DNA of 64,000 bases from Rhizobium mongolense USDA 1844. Its GTDB lineage: Bacteria > Pseudomonadota > Alphaproteobacteria > Rhizobiales > Rhizobiaceae. The notes under the pieces are model-generated. The model ran no database searches. It worked only from the letters and a program-made list of their open reading frames with translations, and had not been told where the DNA came from. Location of the stretch: the NCBI RefSeq assembly GCF_000419765.1, contig NZ_ATTQ01000018.1, forward strand, positions 79,873 through 143,872, given 5' to 3'. Positions 44,657 through 52,985 of this stretch are shown here, piece by piece (position 1 is the stretch's first letter; the number at the start of each line of letters is the position of its first letter). Both the position numbers and the translations under genes were made by a program.

Positions 44657-45418
44657 ATGAATTTTGTCAATCGTTACTCCCCCGCCATAATAAAACCCGC
44701 CTTGCTGCTTGCTGCGATCGGCGCGTCTTGCTGCCTGGCAGGATCCGTTGGTCTTTTACTTGTCTTAAACATGCTCCTCCCGGATCAACCATTTTTAGCC
44801 GGATTCGTGAGCATCATCGTCGTTTCGCTTGTTGTTGCATTTCCGCTGCTCCTCGCGCTGCAGCTCCGAAACGCAGAACTTGCGGCGCTGCACGCGAACA
44901 TTGACCATACGGCCCGGCACGATCCGGTGACGAATGCGCTCACCGCCACCGCCTTTGCGGCCGCAATGCAGAACTATGCCGACCGCCGCCGGAAAATCGC
45001 AACCGATGCCGGCGGAATCATGATCGCCGTGGTCGTCGAGACGCTCGACACGATCAGCCGCCGGTATGGCCCCCAATGGGCCGACACGGTTATGCTGTCG
45101 CTCTCCGATATCATCAAGACCTCGGTCAGAAGCGGCGACCTCGTCGCCCGGCTCGCCTCAAATGAACTCGGCATTTTCCTGCCCGGCGCCAGCCCCGAAA
45201 ACGCTCAAGAGATCGGCGCACGTATCCGCAGGCGCGTCTCGCAGGCTGCCTTCGAAACCGAGGAGGCGCCTCTCGACCTGAAGCTCAAACTCGGCGGTGC
45301 CCTCTTCGAGGGGGCTGAGGATTTCAACCGGATCAGACAGCTTGCCGGCGAGGTGGCGTTTGATAGCGGGACTGAGGACGGCGAGCCGATCGCGATTGCG
45401 AAATTGCCGGCGGCGTGA
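44657..45418 (+). CDS. GGDEF-fold protein with degenerate active site
   Basis: 253 residues from the ATG; a TTG three codons earlier is also open. Two N-terminal membrane helices (about 12-35 and 42-65) lead to a GGDEF fold (HTARHDPVTNALTATAFAAAM, then LVARLASNELGIFLPGA). The signature is ASNEL instead of GGDEF, and no RxxD site is present, so catalysis is not expected. It may bind nucleotide or act as a partner of an active cyclase. The locus stands alone after the recombinase remnant. Confidence 0.8.
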   Translation: MNFVNRYSPAIIKPALLLAAIGASCCLAGSVGLLLVLNMLLPDQPFLAGFVSIIVVSLVVAFPLLLALQLRNAELAALHANIDHTARHDPVTNALTATAFAAAMQNYADRRRKIATDAGGIMIAVVVETLDTISRRYGPQWADTVMLSLSDIIKTSVRSGDLVARLASNELGIFLPGASPENAQEIGARIRRRVSQAAFETEEAPLDLKLKLGGALFEGAEDFNRIRQLAGEVAFDSGTEDGEPIAIAKLPAA

Positions 45419-45430
45419 CACCGGATAGGA

Positions 45431-45453
45431 GAAGGGCGCTTTTGGCGCTTTCC
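45431..45453 (+). terminator. Possible hairpin after the degenerate GGDEF gene
   Basis: GAAGGGCGC-ttttg-GCGCTTTCC forms a short GC stem with G-U extension 12 bp after the stop codon. The rest of 45454-45773 shows no gene or repeat. Confidence 0.35.
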
Positions 45454-45773
45454 TGAGATTCAGTCGATTTTCAGCCGACGTGCAACGCGGTGTGTATCAT
45501 GCTTGTCGGCAGTCAAGATATTGACCGCTCGAGCTTATTTTGGAGAATTGCCACATCGTGCAAGCGCCCGGTCGTTGACACCGGCGATGCTAACGAGATC
45601 CCGACCGTCGATTGAAGCCCGGAGTGCTCAAGCGTCGCTCACCGGATGATGGAGAACGGCGTCGAGAAGCTTAATTTGGCGCCGATCAGCAGAATGCCGG
45701 CATTGGTTTTTCAGCAGGCTGTAGGAGAGCACGCAGGCATCCTTTCCGACGACGGGCGATAATGTCACGCTAG

Positions 45774-46196
45774 TTAGCTGCTCCATGGATCGACGATCTC
45801 GATTCCGAAACCTTCAAAATCCCTGGTATTGCGCGTGGCGAGGGTAAGATTGTGTGCCATTGCCGTAGCAGCGATCAAACCGTCCATCGAGGCGAGCCCA
45901 CGACCGCTTCGCTTCGCAAGTGCCATCAGGTCGCCCCACGCCAGGGCGACAGGCTCCTCTACCGGAATGACGCGCTGCTCGAAACGTTGCGGAAGATCCC
46001 TGGCAAGCCATTCCGCCAGCGCGTCGCGTTTTCTGCAACTATCCATCAGAGCAACACCGCGGCGAATTTCCGCGATCGATACAACACTGATGAAGGCACG
46101 ATCTTCGTCAAGCCCATCAAGCCATTCCAGGACGCGTGTATCGGGACGCGGCTTCGTCACCTCGGACAAGACATTGGTGTCGAGGAGCAGTCTCAC
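45774..46196 (-). CDS. vapC: Type II toxin, PIN-domain ribonuclease (VapC/FitB family)
   Basis: 140 residues. The acidic PIN residues are present: Asp in LLLDTNVLSEV, Glu in VSIAEIRRGVAL, and Asp in ASMDGLIAATA and ATRNTRDFEGFG. The full length (RLLLDTN to IVDPWSS) looks intact. VapC toxins cleave RNA, often initiator tRNA, when free of antitoxin. It is ATGA-coupled to its antitoxin gene, the usual antitoxin-first order on the minus strand. Confidence 0.92.
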   Translation of the reverse strand: MRLLLDTNVLSEVTKPRPDTRVLEWLDGLDEDRAFISVVSIAEIRRGVALMDSCRKRDALAEWLARDLPQRFEQRVIPVEEPVALAWGDLMALAKRSGRGLASMDGLIAATAMAHNLTLATRNTRDFEGFGIEIVDPWSS

Positions 46197-46459
46197 AGCG
46201 GCAAATCACGCGGCTCATCGCGTTGACGCTCGAGGTCCAGATCGGTGCCGCGCAGTGGCGAGTCCATCAGGAACTCGCCGAGCGAACCTTTGCGTGCCGT
46301 TTTCCTTTGCCATTCCTCCGCCGAAACAACGACGACGCTCGGTTTTCCGTTTCGAGTGATCGTCTGGGGCACGGATTGTGCGCGTTCGATAACCTCCGAA
46401 AATTTTGCCTTGGCGCCGGCGACCGTCCAGCTTTTGTCTTCGTGCGTTGATGGCTGCAT
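46193..46459 (-). CDS. Type II antitoxin, Phd/YefM family
   Basis: 88 residues. The N-terminal fold reads WTVAGAKAKFSEVIERAQ, then PQTITRNGKPSVVVVSAEEW, the typical Phd/YefM DNA-binding domain. The C-terminal GEFLMDSPLRGTDLDLERQ is the toxin-binding tail. It should neutralise the PIN toxin and repress the operon. Upstream, tatagtgactatcgtgac near 46475-46493 contains a repeated TGACTAT that could be the operator. Confidence 0.9.
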   Translation of the reverse strand: MQPSTHEDKSWTVAGAKAKFSEVIERAQSVPQTITRNGKPSVVVVSAEEWQRKTARKGSLGEFLMDSPLRGTDLDLERQRDEPRDLPL

Positions 46460-46474
46460 TGCTCACTCCTGACT

Positions 46475-46495
46475 ATAGTGACTATCGTGACTATA
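46475..46495. promoter_or_regulatory. Repeated TGACTAT motifs upstream of the antitoxin gene
   Basis: The + strand reads TGACTATAGTGACTATCGTG and continues with ACTATA: three spaced GACTATs within about 25 bp, 16 bp or more before the antitoxin start. Phd/YefM antitoxins autoregulate through such repeats; the operator role is inferred. Confidence 0.4.
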
Positions 46496-46997
46496 TACGA
46501 CGGTCTGATCTAACGCAAGTATTTTGGGAGGGTAGGGGAGGGCGACTGACCTTGCCCCCAAGTTTTATCCAGTTTTGAGTTCGCTCCAGCGGTTTTTTGA
46601 AGTGCTACCCGATTTTGGGCCAGCGGGAGCTGGAATTTTCCGGTGTTAAGGCTCAGCACGGCGGGGGTGCCGATGAGCCGTTCATCAGCGAAATCGGCAC
46701 CGAAGGGCGGCGTCCGCGTCGGCAGGACTGGCCTGCTTGCCCCCGCCCTCGGGATGACGACAAAGATCGGCGGCATGTGTTCTCGGAAACCTGGTTTTCC
46801 ACGATCCTGAGCTATCGCCATCAGCTCAACACGCTCCGGCAAGCGGTGAAATTTATCGAAAAGCGCAAGCAGGAACGTCAGCGCGTTCCTGCTCCGGGTT
46901 CGGCTCACTCGACGGTACGCCCGACGAGAGTGGAATTCGTCTTTACAGAATGAGAATCTGTCATCCTGACCGATAGACGAAGGCGCGTGCGTCGGCT
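46496..46997. other. Unassigned stretch between the toxin-antitoxin pair and the PEP-CTERM-like gene
   Basis: Open frames run on both strands (plus 46597-46953, minus 46510-47001), but neither has a ribosome-binding site, a recognisable motif or a clearly protein-like composition. It may be old mobile-element DNA. Confidence 0.35.
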
Positions 46998-47677
46998 TCA
47001 AATAAGAACGCTGAGTCGCTTCTCAAGCAGCCGGAGCTTTACCCTGCGGCGGTGCTTCATCCAAAGAGCCATTCCGCCCATAGCGAGAGCGCCAGGGCCA
47101 GCGCCTGCTGCAGGGCCGGGAACGGCGGTCGTTCCATACTGGAGGTTATCGATTACCGGAAAGTCACCTGCGGTGATTGAAACCGTTGAGAACGGTGTAT
47201 CTGACAGCACGCCAAAAGTATGCAAAAGCGTTTTCGCTGGACGACACTAAGGCGCTGAAGCCATTGCCGAGGGTAATGGTAAACGGTGTCGATGTGCCGT
47301 AAAATTGGCCGAAGTCAAAACTGACGGCGTTTACGAACGATCCGAAGGCAAGGGTCAGAGTATGCGTCAGACCGTTTTGCCACAAGACAAAGCCACTCGA
47401 ACGTAGGTAGGGTGCATCATGGCTCGTCTTCGTGCCGATGCCGAATAATTCCGCGTCCCCGATAGCCCACACCGGAGAGATTCGCGCCGCTCGTTCCAAA
47501 ATACTGCTCATATTCGTTGGACCACGAATTGCCGTTGTAATTGTCGCCTCCAGTCATGGTGACCGCGTTCGACCAGGTGGTTTGATCAGCATATGTTTGC
47601 GTTGAGGCCTGTGTGGCCTGCGAAAACATCGCAATAGATGTGGCGACGCTAGCCGCTAAGATGGCATTGACTTTCAT
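46998..47677 (-). pseudogene. Secreted PEP-CTERM-like protein, two +1 frameshifts
   Basis: Three overlapping frames make one protein of ~225 residues. A signal peptide (MKVNAILAASVATSIAMFS) and NGNSWSNEYEQYFG come first. GFVLWQNGLTHTLTLAFG and VNAVSFDFGQFYGT follow, and then DNLQYGTTAVPGPAAGAGPG with a short hydrophobic helix and an Arg-rich end. The ending resembles a PEP-CTERM sorting signal (VPGPAAGAG, helix, KHRRR). The frame breaks once at a GGGG run near 47455 and once at a TTTT run near 47215; dropping one base at each restores the frame. Either a dying gene or two homopolymer errors. Confidence 0.75.
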
Positions 47678-47712
47678 TTATTCCCCCCTGGGTAGAAAAA
47701 GCTGACTCAACA

Positions 47713-47970
47713 TCAGAAGAGCTCGAAACAAGAGCGTGCGTCAATTAGCCCGAAAGGGTGGCCCACCGCCCAGTAAGGTCGAAATATATGATCAGCGCCT
47801 TTCAGGACATCGAGGACAGGAGGAATAGAATCCTCCACTTCGGCCGAGATCGCATAATCGTGCGCGAAATCGGCGTCGCCGGTTTGCATCGACGATGCGT
47901 CCTGGACGCTCGCGTAGCATTGAAACGCGATCGTGCCGACCGGGACCGGCGACAGCCGGAAGATGCGATG
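47713..47970 (-). pseudogene. Nucleotidyltransferase fragment (GSU2403-like)
   Basis: An 86-codon minus frame without a start reads RLSPVPVGTIAFQCYASVQD, then SSMQTGDADFAHDYAISAEV, then PPVLDVLKGADHIFRPYWAV. The pattern VGTxAFQ-Y and TGDADFA recalls the GSU2403-type nucleotidyltransferase fold proteins (from memory). Both ends are missing, since the real family is more than 250 residues. It is a decayed remnant between other broken genes; no other gene is visible in 47678-48117. Confidence 0.5.
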
Positions 47971-48117
47971 CCTGCGTTCGACATCGCTTCGACGGCGGCG
48001 GTTTCATCGTCCATCTGTCGGGGTGTCGAGGCGGCAAAGACCCTTCTTGAAAAAAAACCTATGAACGCTATGTTGGACGGAATCTAATTTTGTCGGACAT
48101 GAAGCGAGTCCCACGTC

Positions 48118-48465
48118 ATGAGAAAGCACAGCAGCTCCAAAAAGCCGGCGTCAGGGGACAACGGTCTTCTGACAAAGGTGGGGCGCCACGTGAAGACCGG
48201 AAAGTTCGCTGCCGTTAGTAAAGCACGCTTTGATGCCGTGATGAAAGCCGCCGAACATTCCGGCTTGCTCGGGGAAAAAAGCAAGCGAATCGGTGGCCGC
48301 ATCAGTCCCGCGCTCATCGAGCAGGCGAAGAAGCACACAGGCATTGAAACCGATACCGACCTTATCGAATTCGCCCTGGCGAACGTAGCTCTCGATGACA
48401 ATTTTGGATCGACTTTCCGGAAGATGCAGGGAACCGTCGATCCTGATTTAAAGCTCGGGTTCTGA
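48118..48465 (+). CDS. Probable antitoxin partner of the PIN protein
   Basis: 115 residues. The basic N-terminus (MRKHSSSKKPASGDNGLL) is followed by KTGKFAAVSKARFDAVMKAA. A ribbon-helix-like part follows (KRIGGRISPALIEQAKKHTG, then DTDLIEFALANVALDDNFG). It lies one base before the PIN gene, a cotranscribed antitoxin-toxin layout. It does not match VapB or Phd closely, so the assignment rests on the RHH-like segment and on synteny. Confidence 0.65.
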   Translation: MRKHSSSKKPASGDNGLLTKVGRHVKTGKFAAVSKARFDAVMKAAEHSGLLGEKSKRIGGRISPALIEQAKKHTGIETDTDLIEFALANVALDDNFGSTFRKMQGTVDPDLKLGF

Positions 48466-48466
48466 T

Positions 48467-49036
48467 GTGTCCGATTTCGACTTCGACGCGGCCCTCCGCT
48501 GGGCACGGTTCGATCCGCGAAAAACCTTGGCGCGGCGCGATGATGAGGAGTTGCCGTTCCTAAGCGATATGGCGGAGGCCGGGCAAGAGCTCCTTCTCGA
48601 CACGTGCGTCTACATAGATGGTTTGCAAGGACGTGCCCCTGACATCGTTGCGAACCTGCTCGACATCCGCCATAGCAATCATTCGACAATCGCTGTCCAG
48701 GAGCTGATGCACACAGTTGGCGTGCTTGATCCTGAGCACCCCCGCACGAGGGCGGCGGTTCGGCAGATCAGGACGATGATTCGTGAAATGCCGGCGCACC
48801 GCATCTTCGTGCCGGATGCCGACACACTGGGACGCGCAGCTCTCCTGTCTGGGATTCTATGTCGATTGCAGGGTTACCAGCGTGATGCCCGCCTACGTGC
48901 CCTTCACGACTGCGTCCTCTTCTTGCAGGCGCAAAAGATCGGCCTCACCGTTCTCACGGCCAATGTGAGTGACTTTGACTATCTGCTTCAGTTGATGCCG
49001 ACGGGTCGGGCCCTGTTCTATCGCTCAAACGATTAG
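48467..49036 (+). CDS. PIN-domain protein, probable toxin
   Basis: 189 residues from a GTG one base after the antitoxin stop. An N-terminal extension of ~35 residues (ALRWARFDPRKTLARRDDEE) precedes the PIN core: LLLDTCVYIDGL (first Asp), STIAVQELMH (Glu), ARLRALHDCVLFLQA (Asp) and VLTANVSDFDYLLQL (Asp). It is longer than ordinary VapC (~130). It is convergent with the IS30 remnant. Likely an RNase toxin controlled by the upstream gene. Confidence 0.78.
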   Translation: MSDFDFDAALRWARFDPRKTLARRDDEELPFLSDMAEAGQELLLDTCVYIDGLQGRAPDIVANLLDIRHSNHSTIAVQELMHTVGVLDPEHPRTRAAVRQIRTMIREMPAHRIFVPDADTLGRAALLSGILCRLQGYQRDARLRALHDCVLFLQAQKIGLTVLTANVSDFDYLLQLMPTGRALFYRSND

Positions 49037-49103
49037 CCTGGCGGGCTCCCCGCGCTTTCTTTCTTCTCGGCCTTTGCCACGGGCTCGTATGTGCGTTTGC
49101 CCA

Positions 49104-49694
49104 CGTCACGTTGGCCTTGCCGAACTTCTTGCGAAACTGAATGAGATCGCACTCCCAATGCCCGAACTGCTTGCGTTCGGCGACCGTGTCAGGACGGTGA
49201 AGAATGTTGAGTTCCGGGCTGAAGCGGCGACCGTGACGGCGTCGGGCATGCCGCGGTCTCCGTCTCGCGCGACGCTCCGGCAGGTGCCGCCGCAGCTTGA
49301 TGGCCTGACCGTCTGCGGAATAGGCGAACTTGTAGATCGTCTCGTAACTGACGCAAATCGGATGGCGCTCCAGCCGCATGCGGCCGGCGATCTGCTGTGG
49401 CGACCAGCCATGCACGATCCGCTCGATCACCGCTTGGCGCACATGGACGAAGCGGGCGAGCTTGCGCAGCTTGGCTCTGCGTTCACGTGCCATCTCGTTG
49501 GCGGTCACGCAATAGTAGCCGCTCAGATTCGGCATCTGCGGATCCTCAAACGCATTCCGCTTGAGCTCGCGGAAAATCGTCGAACGATGCCGTCCAAGCT
49601 TCTCGGCAATGACCGTGGCGCTCAGGCCGGCCGCTCGCCAGCGAGCGATCTTACGACGTTCATCCATATCGATCTGGGAGTAGGTGCGTCTCAT
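49104..49694 (-). pseudogene. IS30-family transposase remnant 1 (3' part lost)
   Basis: From MRRTYSQIDMDERRKIARWR the N-terminal helix-turn-helix (IAEKLGRHRSTIFRELKRN) and the start of the DDE domain (HWECDLIQFRKKFGKANVT, first Asp) are intact. Homology to the second copy ends at about 49104, and unrelated codons follow into the PIN-gene 3' end. The second Asp and the Glu are gone. The two copies are ~80% alike by eye. Confidence 0.85.
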
Positions 49695-49730
49695 GAGCAT
49701 TCCTTGCGAGTGATAACCTATTGGTATCTA

Positions 49731-49765
49731 TCGCAAGTCGCACTTCATCCTTGAACCCACCCGGC
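49731..49765. repeat. 35-bp leader/inverted-repeat segment of IS30 copy 1
   Basis: This 35-bp sequence, starting TCGCAAGTCGCACTTCATCC and ending ACCCGGC, recurs exactly at 50706-50740. In each case it lies 5' of a transposase start. It is the shared right end of the two IS30 copies, and copy 2 is broken exactly into it. Confidence 0.85.
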
Positions 49766-50668
49766 AAGAAGGTCTGCATCCGTCACCGACAAGGGATCGA
49801 CCTCTCTCGAAAGCCATTTGCGAACTCGCCCATTGGTGTTTTCGACGGTGCCTTTCTGCCAAGGCGATTGCGGATCGCAGAACCAGGTCTGGGTGCCGAT
49901 GTTTGCTTGCAGATACGGCCAGTCGGTGAACTCGGTGCCGCGATCGAATGTGATCGAGCGGCGGGCAAGATGGGGCAGGGATTGCAGCGCGCGGATCAGC
50001 CCGTCCATGACAGGCCGGGATTGCCGATCGTTGTTGCGAAGGAAGATCGCAAAGCGGCTGACCCGTTCGACGAGCGATGTCACATTGGCCTTGCCGAATT
50101 TCTTGCGGAACTGGATTAGGTCGCATTCCCAGTGCCCGAACTGCTTGCGATCGGCAACGACGTCCGGGCGGCGCAGGATGTTCAATTCCGGGCTGAAGCG
50201 CTGGCCATGTCGACGTCGAGCATGCCGCGGCCGGCGCCTGGCCCGGTGTTCCGGCAGGTGCCGCCACAGCTTGATGGCCTGACCATCTGCGGAATAGGCG
50301 AATTTGTAGATCGTTTCGTGGCTGACCGAGATCGGATGACGCTCCAGCCGCATGCGACCAGCGATCTGCTGGGGCGACCATCCGTGCAGGATCCGGTCGA
50401 TCACGGACTGCCGCACATGTGAGAACCGCGCCAGCTTTCGCAACTTGGCACGACGCTCACAAGCCATGTCATGGGCCGTCACGCAGTAATAGCCGTTGAG
50501 ATCCGGTATCAGCTTGTCGACGAACGTGTTGCGCTTGAGCTCACGAAAGATCGTTGAGCGATGCCGCCCGAGTTTCTCGGCGATAATCTCGACGCTGATG
50601 CCGGCCGTCCGCCAGCGAGCGATCTTGCGGCGTTCATCCAGGTCGATATGGGAGTAGGTGTGTCTCAT
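49745..50668 (-). mobile_element. IS30-family transposase 2, C-terminally truncated
   Basis: 307 residues with helix-turn-helix (IAEKLGRHRSTIFRELKRNT) and the full DDE triad: HWECDLIQF, SITFDRGTEFTDW and KGTVENTNGRVRKWLS. The normal C-terminus (LNxTPRKxLGxxTPAEVF) is missing. The frame runs instead into the leader DNA of copy 1 (LLAGWVQG, then stop). The catalytic core is complete but the protein end and left inverted repeat are lost, so it is probably inactive. Confidence 0.85.
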
Positions 50669-50705
50669 TGCGCTTTCCTTGCGAGCGATAACCCATTGGC
50701 ATCTT

Positions 50706-50740
50706 TCGCAAGTCGCACTTCATCCTTGAACCCACCCGGC
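50706..50740. repeat. 35-bp leader/inverted-repeat segment of IS30 copy 2
   Basis: An exact second copy of the 49731-49765 segment, placed in front of the second transposase. It probably contains the terminal inverted repeat of the element; the left partner repeat was not found. Confidence 0.85.
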
Positions 50741-50778
50741 TATAACATACATGTCACATAATCTATCTTATGGAACCG

Positions 50779-51267
50779 CTAGGCGGTTTGGCCGGTTACC
50801 CGGCTTCTTCCAAGCACGTACCCTACGACATGGCCAACGGTCACTCCCATCGAGACGACGGCAATTGCCGCAAACACATTCACCCACTTGGCCAATGCGA
50901 GAAGCATGACCCAAAAAGTGAGCGCGAACGGGATCGTAAAACTTGAAATTCCCATGACGAAAAACAGCAGCACCCCAAGCGTGTTCGACGCGTCTTGCAG
51001 GGGCGGGATTTCCGTAACAGCTAGAACCACAAAGCCGCTGAGCGACAAAGTGGCTGGCATCGCCAGCCTGGCCTGAAATGCCCGGACTCCTATTCGCCGT
51101 TGCTTTCGCCGATGCCCTGTCGAGATCGCTGTCAAAACAAGCGCAATGGTTCCAAGCAGGCAGACGATGACGGTAGATTGCGTGAACACCCGTACCGGCC
51201 CCTTTCCATCTCCAGTCGGATTGCTCCGGTCACCGTTCGCTGCTTGATAACTGTCTCTAGCGGCCAC
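50779..51267 (-). CDS. Hypothetical membrane protein (162 aa)
   Basis: Four probable membrane helices: TVIVCLLGTIALVLTAIS, LSGFVVLAVTE, LGVLLFFVMGISSFTIPFAL with FWVMLLALAKW, and VFAAIAVVSMGVTVGHVVG. A polar N-terminus of ~25 residues precedes them. The layout recalls DUF2721-like four-helix proteins, but no signature residues confirm it. It stands alone after the IS30 copies. No function is assigned. Confidence 0.6.
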   Translation of the reverse strand: MAARDSYQAANGDRSNPTGDGKGPVRVFTQSTVIVCLLGTIALVLTAISTGHRRKQRRIGVRAFQARLAMPATLSLSGFVVLAVTEIPPLQDASNTLGVLLFFVMGISSFTIPFALTFWVMLLALAKWVNVFAAIAVVSMGVTVGHVVGYVLGRSRVTGQTA

Positions 51268-51492
51268 GTCGGGTAGTGAACTCGCCCGATATCATCTTTT
51301 GGGAGTGTGCGAGGCATATGATCGGGATGTGGTAAACAAACTCACGCGGCATAGCGCGTGCCGCGCGGTTCTCGATGTTCCGCGCTACAGGAGCTGCTAC
51401 GCCAAATGGGCGAGTTTACACCCCGGCTGTCGGAGCTTACGGTTCGAAGCGGGATTTACCATCTATGCCCGCATGTTTGTTGGGAGGACATC

Positions 51493-51930
51493 ATGGATAA
51501 ACTTCTGACTTCCATGTTTGCCGTGCTGTGCATTTTCTTCTCGTTCGCCCCTGCCAAGGCTGACCCGGCAGACGAGGTAAAGGCCGCCTACTCGGCGTGG
51601 GACGCAGCATTCAACAAAGCGGACGCAAAAGCCGTTGCGGCATTCTATACGGACAACGCTATTTTCTTGCCCGCCACCCATGACGTGATTAAGGGGCCGG
51701 GCGGCGTCGAGAAATTCTTCGGCGGAATCTTCGGCATGGGCGTGACAGGCCACAAGCTTGAACTGATCGAGGCACAGGGCGACGGCAAGCTGCTGGTTGG
51801 CACAGCGAAATGGTCGGCCAAGGGTAAAGACGCTAAGGGCGCTGACCAGCCATGGGCTGGGGTGGCAACCCATGTCTTTGAGAAACAGGCCGACGGCAGC
51901 CTGAAACTCAGGGTGCACACCTTCAACTGA
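51493..51930 (+). CDS. Secreted SnoaL-like/DUF4440 protein
   Basis: 145 residues from the ATG behind GGGAGGA; a longer frame upstream is spurious. A signal peptide (MDKLLTSMFAVLCIFFSFAPAKA, in two parts) is followed by an NTF2-like fold: EVKAAYSAWDAAFNKADAK, VAAFYTDNAIFLP, GVEKFFGGIF, and a WAGVATHVFEKQADGSLKLR strand pair. Relatives are annotated SgcJ/EcaC-family. The ligand is unknown. It is expected in the periplasm. Confidence 0.85.
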   Translation: MDKLLTSMFAVLCIFFSFAPAKADPADEVKAAYSAWDAAFNKADAKAVAAFYTDNAIFLPATHDVIKGPGGVEKFFGGIFGMGVTGHKLELIEAQGDGKLLVGTAKWSAKGKDAKGADQPWAGVATHVFEKQADGSLKLRVHTFN

Positions 51931-52263
51931 ACCAGCAGATTTCGAAGACCGTCTCTTGAAATTGTCACTGCACGCGCCGCAAGCGTCTGTGGCGAAGTTG
52001 CAGCTTCCTTTCATGAGAAATCTGTTATTCTTCGATATCGCGCACACTCTCTTGTTTCGGGTAACGAGACGCGCGTTCAGCCAGTCCTATTCAGGCGACC
52101 TGGCCCTGCAACCGACCGCCCCCCAGCCCAGCAGGGCCCTTTTTCGTTTCGTAATATTCTGCGACGAAGGTGTTGCAACCGCCCCTATTCCTAATCGGGA
52201 TGGGATGTATGAGGCATACCGTCGTTCCGGCTAGCATCTACCCCCGAACGAGTATATCCGCCC
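51931..52263. other. Non-coding stretch with possible terminator
   Basis: About 330 bp. A weak hairpin, AGCCCAGCAGGGCCCTTTTT near 52125-52146, could end the 51493 gene. No gene is supported. Confidence 0.4.
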
Positions 52264-52623
52264 TTAACCAGGGAAACGCTCTTCACAACGCCGGGCGAAA
52301 TTGATCACGAGCTTTGCGTCTCTCTCGGCAACAGCCGCTAACAAATCGACATGCTTCTGCATGTAGGCCTCCGCATCGCCTTTAGACTTATGGGCTTCCT
52401 CAAAAATGGCCTCGGCCTCGGTGACTAGCTTGTCAAATTTGATTTGGTAGCCTTCGGATTTGCTGGTGTCACCGGCTTCCTGATACACCTTCGCCATGAT
52501 CGAGAATGCCGCTCCACACTGAAATGGATGGTCGTTAGGATTGGCTCCAAGCTCAGCCCGACTCTGCCCAAAACTCGGCGTCGCAAAAGCACCGATCAGA
52601 AGCAGTACGAAAGTACGACGCAC
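52264..52623 (-). CDS. Secreted hypothetical protein (119 aa)
   Basis: A GTG start was chosen behind GGGGAAGGA because it opens a clean signal peptide (RRTFVLLLIGAFATPSFGQ); an ATG 23 codons earlier is also open. The mature part has two Cys (FQCGAAF and ARRCEERFPG) and a helical middle (EGYQIKFDKLVTEAEAIFEEA). It resembles small periplasmic rhizobial proteins without a known role. Confidence 0.65.
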   Translation of the reverse strand: MRRTFVLLLIGAFATPSFGQSRAELGANPNDHPFQCGAAFSIMAKVYQEAGDTSKSEGYQIKFDKLVTEAEAIFEEAHKSKGDAEAYMQKHVDLLAAVAERDAKLVINFARRCEERFPG

Positions 52624-52725
52624 AAGTTTTTCCTTCCCCAATGAGCCACACCGTCTTAACATTCCGATGCCCTGCTTGCTGGTCAACATCACCGGACGCT
52701 TACTTTGCAGTCTAGGTCTTTGCAG

Positions 52726-52878
52726 ATGAACGATCTGATGACGGCAGTTTTTCCTGCTGTTTTTGAACGCCTATCTGGCAAGCCGAAACCTATTTGGCCT
52801 TGGATAAATGTGGCAGCGTGGGCTGCACTTGCGGTATTTGGTTTCTGCGTCGCGGCAGCCTATTACGCTTTCTCCTGA
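52726..52878 (+). CDS. Small membrane protein (50 aa)
   Basis: MNDLMTAVFPAVFERLSGKP followed by one helix (WINVAAWAALAVFGFCVAAA) and a YYAFS end. The length and single-helix layout are typical of small membrane proteins. The ribosome-binding site is weak, and it sits between two minus-strand genes. Confidence 0.42.
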   Translation: MNDLMTAVFPAVFERLSGKPKPIWPWINVAAWAALAVFGFCVAAAYYAFS

Positions 52879-52985
52879 TGCTGAACGTCCGCCGGGATAC
52901 CAAACAATTTACGGTTCCAGCGATGTTTGGCATCGGCATGAATCTCGTGATCAAAGGCGACAGCCCCTCGTCCACTTGTGACAAA

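Noticed and set aside
46510..47001. 163-residue minus frame and 118-residue plus frame
   Set aside because: They overlap each other antisense, lack ribosome-binding sites and motifs; neither can be preferred.
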